From CAXXIC01 sp964534355 (lineage in GTDB: Bacteria > Bacteroidota > Bacteroidia > Bacteroidales > UBA7332), in the NCBI GenBank assembly GCA_964534355.1, contig CAZHNZ010000060.1, positions 1 through 24,228 of the forward strand: a stretch of DNA of 24,228 nt, written 5' to 3'. A model generated the notes under the pieces. That model ran no database searches, was not told where the DNA came from, and saw nothing but the letters and a program-made list of their open reading frames with translations. Position 1 is the stretch's first letter. Each line of letters begins with the position of its first letter. The position numbers and the translations under genes were made by a program. This document shows, piece after piece, positions 15,670 through 23,547 of the stretch.

Positions 15670-17052
15670 ATGACACTAATTAAATCTATATCAGGCATTC
15701 GGGGCACTATTGGTGGAAAGCCCGGCATCGGATTGAATCCGCTCGACATCGTGAAGTTTACGGCTGCTTATGCTACATTTATTCGTAGTAAAGGAGAGGG
15801 AAATAATTCTATTGTTGTGGGTCGCGATGCCCGCATATCCGGAGAAATGGTCAATCATGTGGTGATAGGAACTCTCACCGGGATGGGATTTGATGTGCTG
15901 AATATCGGATTAGCTACCACGCCTACCACAGAGTTGGCTGTTTCTATGTCCGGTGCAAGCGGAGGTATTATCCTCACTGCCAGTCACAACCCGAAACAAT
16001 GGAACGCTCTGAAGTTGCTCAATCACAAAGGCGAATTTCTGAATGGAAGTGAGGGTCAACAGATTCTTCAAATAGCCGAAGATGAGTCTTTTGTTTTTGC
16101 CGAAGTCGATGAGTTGGGAAAAGTGACAGTAGATGATTCGTACACACAGAAACACATAGATGCTGTTTTAAAACTCAAACTGGTGGATGTGGAGGCCATT
16201 CGCCGTAGCAAATTCCGTGTGGCGATAGATTGTGTTAACTCTGTGGGAGGTGTTGCTTTGCCTGAGCTTCTTTCTGCTTTAGGCGTGGAGCAGGTAGAGA
16301 AACTCTACTGCGAGCCCAACGGACAGTTTCCTCACAATCCGGAGCCACTGCCTGAGCATCTGACGGCCATTGCCGACGTGATGAAAGCGGGCAGGGCTGA
16401 TGTCGGTTTTGTGGTAGATCCGGATGTGGACAGATTGGCCATTATCTGCGAAAACGGAGATATGTTTGGCGAAGAATATACATTGGTTTCGGTGGCCGAT
16501 TTTGTGTTAAGTCAAACACCGGGTAACACTGTTTCTAATCTAAGTTCGACCCGAGCATTGCGCGATGTAACCCGTCATCACGGGCAAAGCTACCAGGCTG
16601 CTGCAGTAGGCGAGGTGAATGTGGTGGAAAAAATGAAGGCGACTTCTGCTGTTATTGGTGGTGAAGGCAATGGTGGTATTATCTACCCCGAAAGCCACTA
16701 CGGACGCGATGCGTTGGTTGGTATTGCCCTGTTTTTGACTCAACTGGCAAAATCAGGTAAAACCGTTAGTCAGTTAAGGGCTACATATCCTGAGTATTAT
16801 ATTGCCAAACAAAAGGTAGAATTGACTGCCGGTATAGATGTTGATGCGATTCTTGAGCAGGTAAAATTGAAATTTGCTGCTTTCGATGTGAATACCATTG
16901 ATGGTGTGAAAATAGACTTTCCTGAAGAATGGGTGCATTTGCGAAAATCAAATACGGAGCCAATAGTGCGTATTTATGCAGAAGCCCGTTCTATGGATGC
17001 AGCTGAGGCTCTGGCTGCTCAAATTATGGAAGTAATTAAATCATTTGCATAA
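15670..17052 (+). CDS. glmM: Phosphoglucosamine mutase / phosphohexomutase
   Basis: A 460-residue alpha-D-phosphohexomutase. The catalytic phosphoserine is Ser105 in ILTASHNP. The Mg-binding loop is DPDVDR (Asp250, Asp252, Asp254). The sugar-binding loop is GGEGNGG (330-336) and the phosphate-binding loop is RKSNTEP (425-431). The expected role is glucosamine-6-phosphate to glucosamine-1-phosphate for UDP-GlcNAc and peptidoglycan. The sugar loop is E-G-N-G-G rather than the E-Q-S-G-H of classical bacterial GlmM. It is closer to archaeal-type mutases, so phosphomannose or phosphoglucose activity is also possible. radA starts 13 bases after its stop, so the two are probably cotranscribed. Confidence 0.88.
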   Translation: MTLIKSISGIRGTIGGKPGIGLNPLDIVKFTAAYATFIRSKGEGNNSIVVGRDARISGEMVNHVVIGTLTGMGFDVLNIGLATTPTTELAVSMSGASGGIILTASHNPKQWNALKLLNHKGEFLNGSEGQQILQIAEDESFVFAEVDELGKVTVDDSYTQKHIDAVLKLKLVDVEAIRRSKFRVAIDCVNSVGGVALPELLSALGVEQVEKLYCEPNGQFPHNPEPLPEHLTAIADVMKAGRADVGFVVDPDVDRLAIICENGDMFGEEYTLVSVADFVLSQTPGNTVSNLSSTRALRDVTRHHGQSYQAAAVGEVNVVEKMKATSAVIGGEGNGGIIYPESHYGRDALVGIALFLTQLAKSGKTVSQLRATYPEYYIAKQKVELTAGIDVDAILEQVKLKFAAFDVNTIDGVKIDFPEEWVHLRKSNTEPIVRIYAEARSMDAAEALAAQIMEVIKSFA

Positions 17053-17065
17053 AAAACAGATTCGC

Positions 17066-18436
17066 ATGGCTAAAACCAAAACAATGTATGTGTGTAACCA
17101 ATGTGGTGCAGATTCGCCCAAATGGGTGGGTAAATGTCCCTCGTGTGGTAGTTGGAACAGCTATGTGGAAGAGGTAGTGAGCAAGGCACCGGTGGTTCAT
17201 CGGAGCTATACCGGTGCCGAAACTCTGAAATCAAAACCCCAACAGCTCAAAGAGATTGAGACAGAAGGAGAAGAGCGGTTGGATATGCGGGACGAGGAGC
17301 TGAACCGTGTACTGGGTGGTGGTATGGTAAATGGGTCTCTGGTTTTACTGGGTGGTGAACCCGGTATCGGAAAATCAACTTTACTGCTTCAGACAGTTCT
17401 CAATATTACCGATCACAGCATTCTTTACGTATCGGGAGAGGAGAGTGCCCGACAGCTCAAAATGCGGGCAGAAAGATTGGGGAACGATAATCGGGCCAAT
17501 ATTTTTATTGTTTGCGAAACATCGCTCGAAGAGATTTTTGTGCACGTGCAAAATATTCAACCCAAATTATTAATCATTGATTCAATACAAACCATATCTA
17601 CCGAATTGGTAGAGTCTTCACCCGGTAGTGTATCGCAGGTGAGGGAGTGTGCTGCCTCTTTGCTGAAATTTGCCAAAGAGAGTGGAACGCCAACACTGCT
17701 AATCGGGCATATAAATAAAGAGGGAACGATCGCCGGTCCTAAAGTTTTGGAGCACATTGTTGATGCTGTTTTGCAGTTTGAGGGTGACCAACATTATATG
17801 TATAGAATTTTACGTTCAATCAAAAACAGGTTTGGAAGTACTTCTGAATTAGGTATTTATGAAATGCGACAGAATGGACTACGGGAGGTTAATAATCCAT
17901 CTGAGTTGCTGTTGACGCAAAATCACGAAGGGCTGAGTGGTGTATCCATTGCTGCTGCTATAGAGGGAGTCAGGCCTTTCTTGATTGAAACACAGGCGCT
18001 TGTGAGTACAGCGGTGTATGGCACACCGCAACGCTCTGCAACCGGATTTGATCTTCGCCGTATGAATATGTTGCTGGCTGTACTCGAAAAACGAGCCGGT
18101 TTTAAACTGGTACAGAAAGATGTTTTTCTAAACATTGCAGGCGGACTGAAGGTAAACGATCCTGCCATAGATTTATCCGTCATCACAGCTATTTTATCTT
18201 CCAATCTTGATGTTCCTGTCGAAAGGCAGGTTTGCGTAACCGGTGAGGTGGGGTTATCGGGTGAGATACGCCCAGTAAATCGGATCGAACAGCGTATTTT
18301 GGAAGCTGAAAAACTGGGGTTTAAACGCATTATAGTTCCGTCTGACAACACAAAAGGACTCGACCTCAGTAAATATGCGATTGAAACAGTGCCGGTGCGT
18401 AAAGTCGAAGAGGCATTCCGGGCACTATTTGGATAA
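17066..18436 (+). CDS. radA: DNA repair protein RadA
   Basis: RadA/Sms (456 residues) is a RecA-related helicase that promotes branch migration in recombination. I start it at the ATG at 17066, which gives the normal N-terminus; an upstream in-frame ATG at 17045 overlaps the end of glmM and adds seven unmatched residues. The zinc finger is C10-x2-C13-x10-C24-x2-C27. Walker A is GGEPGIGKST (96-105), Walker B LLIID (168-172), and the RadA-specific KNRFG is at 253-257. The C-terminal Lon-protease-like domain includes VNDPAIDLSVITAIL, without a protease function. All motifs are intact. Confidence 0.97.
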   Translation: MAKTKTMYVCNQCGADSPKWVGKCPSCGSWNSYVEEVVSKAPVVHRSYTGAETLKSKPQQLKEIETEGEERLDMRDEELNRVLGGGMVNGSLVLLGGEPGIGKSTLLLQTVLNITDHSILYVSGEESARQLKMRAERLGNDNRANIFIVCETSLEEIFVHVQNIQPKLLIIDSIQTISTELVESSPGSVSQVRECAASLLKFAKESGTPTLLIGHINKEGTIAGPKVLEHIVDAVLQFEGDQHYMYRILRSIKNRFGSTSELGIYEMRQNGLREVNNPSELLLTQNHEGLSGVSIAAAIEGVRPFLIETQALVSTAVYGTPQRSATGFDLRRMNMLLAVLEKRAGFKLVQKDVFLNIAGGLKVNDPAIDLSVITAILSSNLDVPVERQVCVTGEVGLSGEIRPVNRIEQRILEAEKLGFKRIIVPSDNTKGLDLSKYAIETVPVRKVEEAFRALFG

Positions 18437-18437
18437 A

Positions 18438-18470
18438 GGAGAAATCAATAATAATTAAATATTATTTCTC
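18438..18470. terminator. Possible hairpin terminator between radA and truC
   Basis: GAGAAAT-C-AAT and ATTATTTCTC form about 10 pairs with one bulge and an AT loop. The hairpin overlaps the truC stop codon. It has little GC, so function is uncertain. Confidence 0.33.
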
Positions 18471-19139
18471 TTCTTGTTTGTATTTGTGCCAATGTTCCGG
18501 AAAAGGAGCACTGATACAGATTTCAACATTCGTCACTGGATGAAGCAGGGTAAGCGATGTGGCATGAAGAAACATATCCCGTAATCCGATTTGCTCTGTA
18601 AATAGTCTGTTTTGCTTACCGTCTCCATGCACGCGATCGTTGATGATGTAATGGCGCAATTGAGCCAGATGTTGTCTGATTTGGTGCCATCTGCCGGTGA
18701 TAGGGTAGGCCTCTATAATGGAAAACCGGGCAGTAGCATAGCGATCTGTGGCTATATTCAACTCGAACTGCGAAACCGGAACAAACTGAGTTTGGGCAGG
18801 TTGCAGATTGCCTCTGTCGTTTCTGACTTCTCGGGTACAGGTTATTTCGTCGTTGAACCAACCGCGTACCAGGGCGGTATATTTTTTGTGGGGAGTACCA
18901 TTCGTTAGTTGAGCCTGAAGGTTACGGGCTATCTCTGCTGAAAAGGCAAATAACAGAACGCCGGATGTGGGCCTGTCCAGCCGATGGATAGGGTAGAGGT
19001 GTTTCCCGGTTTGATCCCGAAGTAGTTGAAGGGCAAACAGCTCACTCTCTTCAGCAATCGCGGTACGGTGTACCAACAGTCCGGGTGGTTTATTGATGGC
19101 GATAAAATAATCGTCGGAATAAAGGATATCTAGTAACAT
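18462..19139 (-). CDS. truC: tRNA pseudouridine(65) synthase-like protein (RluA family)
   Basis: The 225-residue protein is of the compact RluA type without an S4 domain. The catalytic motif HRLDRPTSGVLL carries Asp55. Further TruC-like segments are NKPPGLLVHR (16-25), RYATARFSI, TGRWHQIRQHLAQLRH and NDRVHGDGKQNR. Similarity to E. coli TruC, including HGD-QNR, is much closer than to RluA or RluC, so modification of U65 in tRNA-Asp and tRNA-Ile is the likely role. It is slightly shorter than the E. coli protein at the C-terminus. The likely promoter lies within a large inverted repeat just upstream. Confidence 0.88.
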   Translation of the reverse strand: MLLDILYSDDYFIAINKPPGLLVHRTAIAEESELFALQLLRDQTGKHLYPIHRLDRPTSGVLLFAFSAEIARNLQAQLTNGTPHKKYTALVRGWFNDEITCTREVRNDRGNLQPAQTQFVPVSQFELNIATDRYATARFSIIEAYPITGRWHQIRQHLAQLRHYIINDRVHGDGKQNRLFTEQIGLRDMFLHATSLTLLHPVTNVEICISAPFPEHWHKYKQEEK

Positions 19140-19150
19140 GTATATAAATT

Positions 19151-19212
19151 TAAACGCAAAACAACCACCACAAAGATAGGCAAAAAGCCTGTGTGGAGTT
19201 GTTTTGCGTTTA
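19151..19212. repeat. 62-base inverted repeat enclosing a -7 box, upstream of truC
   Basis: The outer arms TAAACGCAAAACAAC (19151-19165) and GTTGTTTTGCGTTTA (19198-19212) are perfect 15-base complements. A second stem (CCACA/TGTGG) and an inner AGGC-AAAAA-GCCT hairpin lie inside. The minus strand of the enclosed region reads TATCTTTG at 19171-19178, an exact TAnnTTTG box. It may act as a terminator for the citrate synthase transcript, an operator over the truC promoter, or both. Confidence 0.75.
19171..19178 (-). promoter_or_regulatory. Likely -7 box of truC
   Basis: The minus strand reads TATCTTTG (TAnnTTTG), 32 bases before the truC start codon and inside the 62-base inverted repeat. No clear -33 TTTG is present. 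Confidence 0.5.
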
Positions 19213-19235
19213 GTATTGTAGAATAAAAATTCCGG

Positions 19236-20591
19236 CTATCGTTTGTTGAGCGGCACAAATGGTTGACGATCAGCTACATTCTTATAGGCCGGACGAATAA
19301 TTCGTTTGCCTGCAAAATTAAGCTCTTCGATGCGGTGTGCACACCAACCGGCAATACGTGACATGGCGAATAACGGTGTAAACACCTCTTTGGGCAACCC
19401 GATCATCTCATACACAAATCCGGAATAGAAATCGACATTGGCACATACTCGTTTGTTTACCTTATTTCCCTTGAAATCCATAAATGCCTCTACCGCAAGT
19501 CGTTCGAGTCTTTCGAGGAACGCAAATTCAGCATCCAGCTTTTTCTCTTTGGCTAAATCGCGGGCCATCTCTTTGAGCAAATCGGCACGCGGATCGGAAA
19601 TGGTATAAACAGCATGACCGATACCGTAAATCAATCCCTTTTTGTTGTAAGCCTTTTTGTTCAGAATCTTCATCAGATAATCGGTAATCTCCTTTTCATC
19701 TTCCCAGTTCTTTATCGCGCCTTTCAGGTGGTCAAACATATCCTGCACCTTCAGGTTTGCCCCACCGTGAAGTGGGCCCTTGAGCGAGCCAATGGCTGCT
19801 GAAATCGAAGAGTAGGTATCGGTTTCCGAAGAACTTGTGACACGAACAGTGAAGGTCGAATTGTTACCACCACCGTGCTCGGCATGAAGTATCAGTGCCA
19901 AATCCAAAACCCGTGCATCTAACTCGGTATATGCATTGGGTCCTTTCAGCATATACAGGAAGTTTTCGGCCAGAGAAAGTCCCTCCTGCGGGTGACGAAT
20001 GTGCAGCGAGCGAAACTGTTGGTTGTGTCGCATCACGTGGTAAGCATAGGCCACAATGGTGGGGAATTTAGCAATCAGATTGATGGACTGACGTACCAGA
20101 TTCTCGCGCGAATTGTCATCGGCCAGCGGATCAAACGTGTGCATAACCAAAACCTGACGGGCCAGGATATTCATGATATCTGTTCCTCTGAGGAACAGAA
20201 TATTCATTTTTTCATCCTGATTGAGGGCGAAAAGACTATTGAAGATGTCGTTAAATGTATTCAACTCCTCTTTGTCGGGAAGGTAACCCGACAACAATAA
20301 AAAGGCAGTCTCTTCAAAACCATACCGGTTTTCAGCCTGAACACCTTTTGACAATTCTTCCACATCAATGCCACGATAAATCAACTTTCCGGGAACTGCC
20401 TGCAAACCGCCCTCTGGAAGTCGCTCGTATCCCACGACATCACCTACCTGAGTTAATCCTACCAATACACCTGAGTGGTCTTCGTTGCGCAGGCCGCGTT
20501 TTACATTGAACTTTTGAAATAGTTCGGGTTCAATGTGTGAGGTTTTTTTGATAGACTCCGACAGTTTGTAAATCATATAATCCTTTTTCAT
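19236..20591 (-). CDS. Second citrate synthase (bacterial-type subfamily)
   Basis: A 451-residue citrate synthase fold. The catalytic triad is present: His275 in GPLHGGAN, His326 in GIGHAVY and Asp387 in NVDFYSG. HAEHGGGNNSTF (236-247) matches the bacterial subfamily rather than the mitochondrial HSDHEGGN form of the gene just upstream. An N-terminal extension of about 40 residues precedes the core, and a basic RPAYKN segment near 433 may help bind CoA. It could condense acetyl-CoA with oxaloacetate, or propionyl-CoA to 2-methylcitrate; no prpB or prpD is nearby. It is last in the acn-icd-citrate synthase operon, separated from the previous gene by a 213-base repeat-filled gap. Confidence 0.93.
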   Translation of the reverse strand: MKKDYMIYKLSESIKKTSHIEPELFQKFNVKRGLRNEDHSGVLVGLTQVGDVVGYERLPEGGLQAVPGKLIYRGIDVEELSKGVQAENRYGFEETAFLLLSGYLPDKEELNTFNDIFNSLFALNQDEKMNILFLRGTDIMNILARQVLVMHTFDPLADDNSRENLVRQSINLIAKFPTIVAYAYHVMRHNQQFRSLHIRHPQEGLSLAENFLYMLKGPNAYTELDARVLDLALILHAEHGGGNNSTFTVRVTSSSETDTYSSISAAIGSLKGPLHGGANLKVQDMFDHLKGAIKNWEDEKEITDYLMKILNKKAYNKKGLIYGIGHAVYTISDPRADLLKEMARDLAKEKKLDAEFAFLERLERLAVEAFMDFKGNKVNKRVCANVDFYSGFVYEMIGLPKEVFTPLFAMSRIAGWCAHRIEELNFAGKRIIRPAYKNVADRQPFVPLNKR

Positions 20592-20624
20592 ACATAAAGA
20601 GGGTTAAATATTTGATAAAAAATT

Positions 20625-20666
20625 AGTTACTAGTTACAAGTTACAAGTTACAAGTTACAAGTTACA
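20625..20666. repeat. Heptad tandem repeat AGTTACA, five units
   Basis: AGTTAC-T is followed by five perfect AGTTACA units (20632-20666) in the gap between the two citrate synthase genes. They share the AGTT core with the heptads in the other two gaps of this operon. Confidence 0.95.
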
Positions 20667-20797
20667 AGTAAACGAGTAAACGAGTTAACGGGTAAACTAG
20701 TAAACGGGTAAACTAGTAAACGGGTAGAGACGTAGTCTACTTGTCTACTAGTCTACTTGTCTACTTGTTTACTTGTCTACTAGTCTACTAATCTACT
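20667..20797. repeat. Two opposed arrays of octad repeats
   Basis: Eight octads of the type AGTAAACG/GGTAAACT (20667-20730) are followed by a 3-base spacer and eight octads of the type AGTCTACT/TGTCTACT (20734-20797). The right units are reverse complements of AGTAGACT or AGTAGACA, so the arrays face each other. They could fold as an imperfect hairpin of about 64 bases per arm in the operon mRNA. Confidence 0.9.
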
Positions 20798-20804
20798 AAA
20801 ACCC

Positions 20805-22130
20805 CTATTTTCCTGCTGCTTCATCCATCTGTCTGGCTTTTTCGCTAAACCATTTCAGTGGTTGTGACGATGGCCTTTCGAGAGGTAATCCGTAGAGGCG
20901 GTCGAGAATGAGCGAAGAAAGTACACCCAATGCTCTGGAAACAGCAAACATGACCGTATAGAAAGAGTATTCCTTGATTCCGTAATGGTAAAGCAACGCT
21001 CCTGAATAGGCATCAACATTCGGCCATGGATTTTTCACCTTGCCGGTGGCTTCGAGTACGCCCGGCACTACGCGGTGTAGCTGATTGACAATATTTATCA
21101 ATTTGTCATCGCGTATATATTTGTTGGCAAACTCCTGTTGTGCCGTAAAACGGGGATCGGTCTGTCGCAGTACAGCATGGCCGTAGCCCGGAATGACACG
21201 TCCCTGCTCCAGGGTGAGCAACGTATAGTCTTTGATTTGTTCATCGGTAAACTCATCGGTTCCCAGTTCTTGAATCATATCGAATATCCAGTGAATCACA
21301 TCCTGATTGGCATACCCGTGAAGTGGTCCGGCCAAACCGAGCATACCGGCGGCATAGGCATAGCACGGATTGCTGAGTGCAGTGCCCACCAAATGTGTGG
21401 CGTGTGCCGATACGTTACCGCCCTCGTGGTCGGAGTGAAGAACCATATAGAGTCGCAGAAGACGTTTTACCTCTTCACTGTCGTGCCCCATCATGTGCGC
21501 AAAATTCCCGGCCCAGTCCAGTCGTGGATCCGGTTCAATATGGTTGCCATTGTGGTAATTTCTGCGGTAGATGTAGGCCGCAATACGGGGCAAACGGGCG
21601 ATCAGATTCATTACATCTTCGTAGGTGGTATCCCAATAGAATTTTTTATTGACACCGGCACGATAGGCTTTCTGAAAAATTGAATCGGTGGCCAGACTCG
21701 TCACAGCGGCACAATATTGCGTCATGGGTCGGGCTATTTTCGGAATAGCATCTATCACGTCGAAGACATGTTGTGGCACAGATGCACGTGTAGCCCAGTC
21801 TTTGCTGATGTTTATCACATCTTCTCTCTCGGGCAATTCGTCCATCAACAACAAATAAAACAGACCTTCGGGCAATGGCTCGCCTTCGGGGGTCAGGCGG
21901 GGCAACTTATCCCTTAACTCAGGAATGGAATAACCACGAAAACGTATTCCTTCTACAGGGTCAAGCTTCGATGTATCCGTGATTAATCCCGGAATACCTT
22001 TCATACCTGTCAAAACCTGCTCGATTGTGACGTTTGCTATCACTTTGTTGCCATGTTCTTTTTTCAGTCTTTGATATTCGCCGACATTTTTTATGGACTT
22101 CTCGTAGAACTTGTTTTTAATGTATTCCAT
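20805..22130 (-). CDS. gltA: Citrate synthase, mitochondrial (eukaryote-like) type
   Basis: The 441-residue protein condenses oxaloacetate and acetyl-CoA to citrate. The segments HSDHEGGNVSAHATHLVG (from 232), AGPLHGYANQ with His271, PGYGHAVLRQTDPR with His318 and NVDAYSG with Asp373 match the mitochondrial enzyme closely. They differ from the hexameric NADH-inhibited GltA of E. coli, so a dimeric enzyme without NADH control is expected. Related eukaryote-like synthases are known from Geobacter, Chlorobi and Bacteroidota. The gene starts 34 bases after icd, and this gap carries three heptad repeats. With aconitase and icd it forms the oxidative branch to 2-oxoglutarate. Confidence 0.96.
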   Translation of the reverse strand: MEYIKNKFYEKSIKNVGEYQRLKKEHGNKVIANVTIEQVLTGMKGIPGLITDTSKLDPVEGIRFRGYSIPELRDKLPRLTPEGEPLPEGLFYLLLMDELPEREDVINISKDWATRASVPQHVFDVIDAIPKIARPMTQYCAAVTSLATDSIFQKAYRAGVNKKFYWDTTYEDVMNLIARLPRIAAYIYRRNYHNGNHIEPDPRLDWAGNFAHMMGHDSEEVKRLLRLYMVLHSDHEGGNVSAHATHLVGTALSNPCYAYAAGMLGLAGPLHGYANQDVIHWIFDMIQELGTDEFTDEQIKDYTLLTLEQGRVIPGYGHAVLRQTDPRFTAQQEFANKYIRDDKLINIVNQLHRVVPGVLEATGKVKNPWPNVDAYSGALLYHYGIKEYSFYTVMFAVSRALGVLSSLILDRLYGLPLERPSSQPLKWFSEKARQMDEAAGK

Positions 22131-22136
22131 ATTATT

Positions 22137-22157
22137 AGTTTTAAGTTGAAGGTTTTA
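22137..22157. repeat. Three heptads of the AGTTNTA family in the icd-gltA gap
   Basis: AGTTTTA, AGTTGAA and GGTTTTA follow each other without spacing. The array is short and partly degenerate, but its register and core match the long array at 23441-23531. Confidence 0.6.
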
Positions 22158-22164
22158 CATATGC

Positions 22165-23430
22165 TTACTCAGAGAGTTGATTAATCAGCTCATCTGCAAA
22201 TTCACCCGTTGTCAACGTCTGTCCGTTGGGCATAAAGCGCGCGAGATCTGTGGTTGCTTTTCCCTCTTCGAAGGCTTTTTCCATCGCTTGTGTAATCAGG
22301 TCGGCTGCTTCCTGCCAGCCAAAGTATTCGAGCATCATCACCCCCGAAAGCAGTAATGAACAGGGATTGGCCATCCCTTTGCCGGCTATGTTGGGTGCAG
22401 TGCCGTGCGTGGCTTCGAATATGGCATGTCCGGTCATGTAATTGATGTTGGCCCCGGGAGCAATGCCAATTCCACCCACCATGGCTGCCAATTGGTCAGA
22501 AATATAATCGCCATTCAGATTCAGCGTAGCAATCACCGAATAGTCTTCGGGGTTGAGCAGCGTATTTTGCAAAAAGGCATCTGCAATCACATCTTTGATA
22601 ATCAGTTTTTTCTGCGCAATGGCTTCATTCCACGCTCTATCAGCTGCTTGGGCGCCTTCTGCTTTTTTCAGACTGTCGTATTGTCTGGATGTATATACCT
22701 TATCCCCAAATTCGTGTTCTGCCAGTGCATAGCCCCAGTTCTTGAAGCCGCCTTCGGTAAATTTCATAATATTACCTTTGTGCACCAGGGTTACAGAGGG
22801 CAATTTTTGTTCCAATGCATAGAGTATGGCCGAACGCACCAACCTTTCTGTACCTTCTATCGAAACCGGTTTTATGCCAAATGAAGAGGTTTCCGGAAAA
22901 CGGACTTTCTTTACGCCCATCTCGTTGACCAGAAAATCGTATAGTTTTTTGGCCTCCGGTGTTCCCTGCATCCATTCTATTCCGGCGTAGATATCTTCTG
23001 TATTTTCACGGAAAATAGTCATGTTTACCTTTTCAGGTGTATGAATAGGCGAGGGGACGCCTTTAAACCAACGGGTTGGACGAAGACAAACATACAGATC
23101 TAACTCCTGACGCAGGGCTACATTGAGGGAACGAATTCCTTCGCCAATGGGTGTTGTCAGTGGTCCCTTTATGCCAATCAGGTATTCGCGAAAAGCATCC
23201 ATCGTTTCGTCAGGCATCCACGAACCGTTCAGATTGAACGATTTTTCACCGGCTAAAACCTCTTTCCACACAATGCTTTTCTCGCCTTTGTATGCTTTAA
23301 GTATGGCTGCATCTATCACTTTTTGTGCAGCAGGTGTTATCTCTTTACCTATTCCATCGCCTTCAATAAAGGGTACTACCGGATGGTTGGGTACTTGTAG
23401 TTTTCCGTCTTGTATCGTTAGTTTGTCCAT
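22165..23430 (-). CDS. icd: Isocitrate dehydrogenase (coenzyme preference uncertain)
   Basis: The 421-residue homodimeric Icd, close to E. coli Icd, converts isocitrate to 2-oxoglutarate and CO2. Isocitrate and metal residues are intact: Ser101, Asn103, Arg107, Arg117, Arg141, Tyr148, Lys218 and the GDYISDQLAAMVGG region with catalytic Asp. The coenzyme site differs. Where E. coli has Lys344-Tyr345 in HGTAPKYAG, this protein has Asn347-Ile348, and Tyr391 is replaced by Thr394; Arg395 is retained as Arg398. NAD-dependent homologues carry Asp-Ile in the first position, so reduced NADP preference is likely. The gene lies between aconitase and citrate synthase; the upstream gap is filled by heptad repeats. 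Confidence 0.95.
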   Translation of the reverse strand: MDKLTIQDGKLQVPNHPVVPFIEGDGIGKEITPAAQKVIDAAILKAYKGEKSIVWKEVLAGEKSFNLNGSWMPDETMDAFREYLIGIKGPLTTPIGEGIRSLNVALRQELDLYVCLRPTRWFKGVPSPIHTPEKVNMTIFRENTEDIYAGIEWMQGTPEAKKLYDFLVNEMGVKKVRFPETSSFGIKPVSIEGTERLVRSAILYALEQKLPSVTLVHKGNIMKFTEGGFKNWGYALAEHEFGDKVYTSRQYDSLKKAEGAQAADRAWNEAIAQKKLIIKDVIADAFLQNTLLNPEDYSVIATLNLNGDYISDQLAAMVGGIGIAPGANINYMTGHAIFEATHGTAPNIAGKGMANPCSLLLSGVMMLEYFGWQEAADLITQAMEKAFEEGKATTDLARFMPNGQTLTTGEFADELINQLSE

Positions 23431-23440
23431 TTATGTTTTA

Positions 23441-23531
23441 AGTTGTAAGTTATAAGTTGTAAGTTATAAGTTGTAAGTTTTAAGTTATAAGTTTTAAGTT
23501 ATAAGTTTTAAGTTGTACGTTGTAGGTTATT
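23441..23531. repeat. Heptad tandem repeat AGTT(G/A/T)TA, thirteen units
   Basis: Eleven perfect AGTTNTA heptads (23441-23517), with N alternating G, A and T, are followed by two decaying units (CGTTGTA, GGTTATT). The array fills most of the 117-base gap between aconitase and icd. Confidence 0.95.
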
Positions 23532-23547
23532 GGTTTTCTGGTTTACT

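Noticed and set aside
19151..19212. Miniature transposon (MITE)
   Set aside because: The terminal repeats are perfect, but no target-site duplication flanks them (TATATAAATT versus GTATTGTAGA).
20625..20797. CRISPR array in the citrate synthase gap
   Set aside because: Units are 7-8 bases with no spacers, and no cas genes are present.
21138..21683. 181-residue frame antisense to gltA
   Set aside because: A shadow of a well-conserved gene with no start signal or motif.
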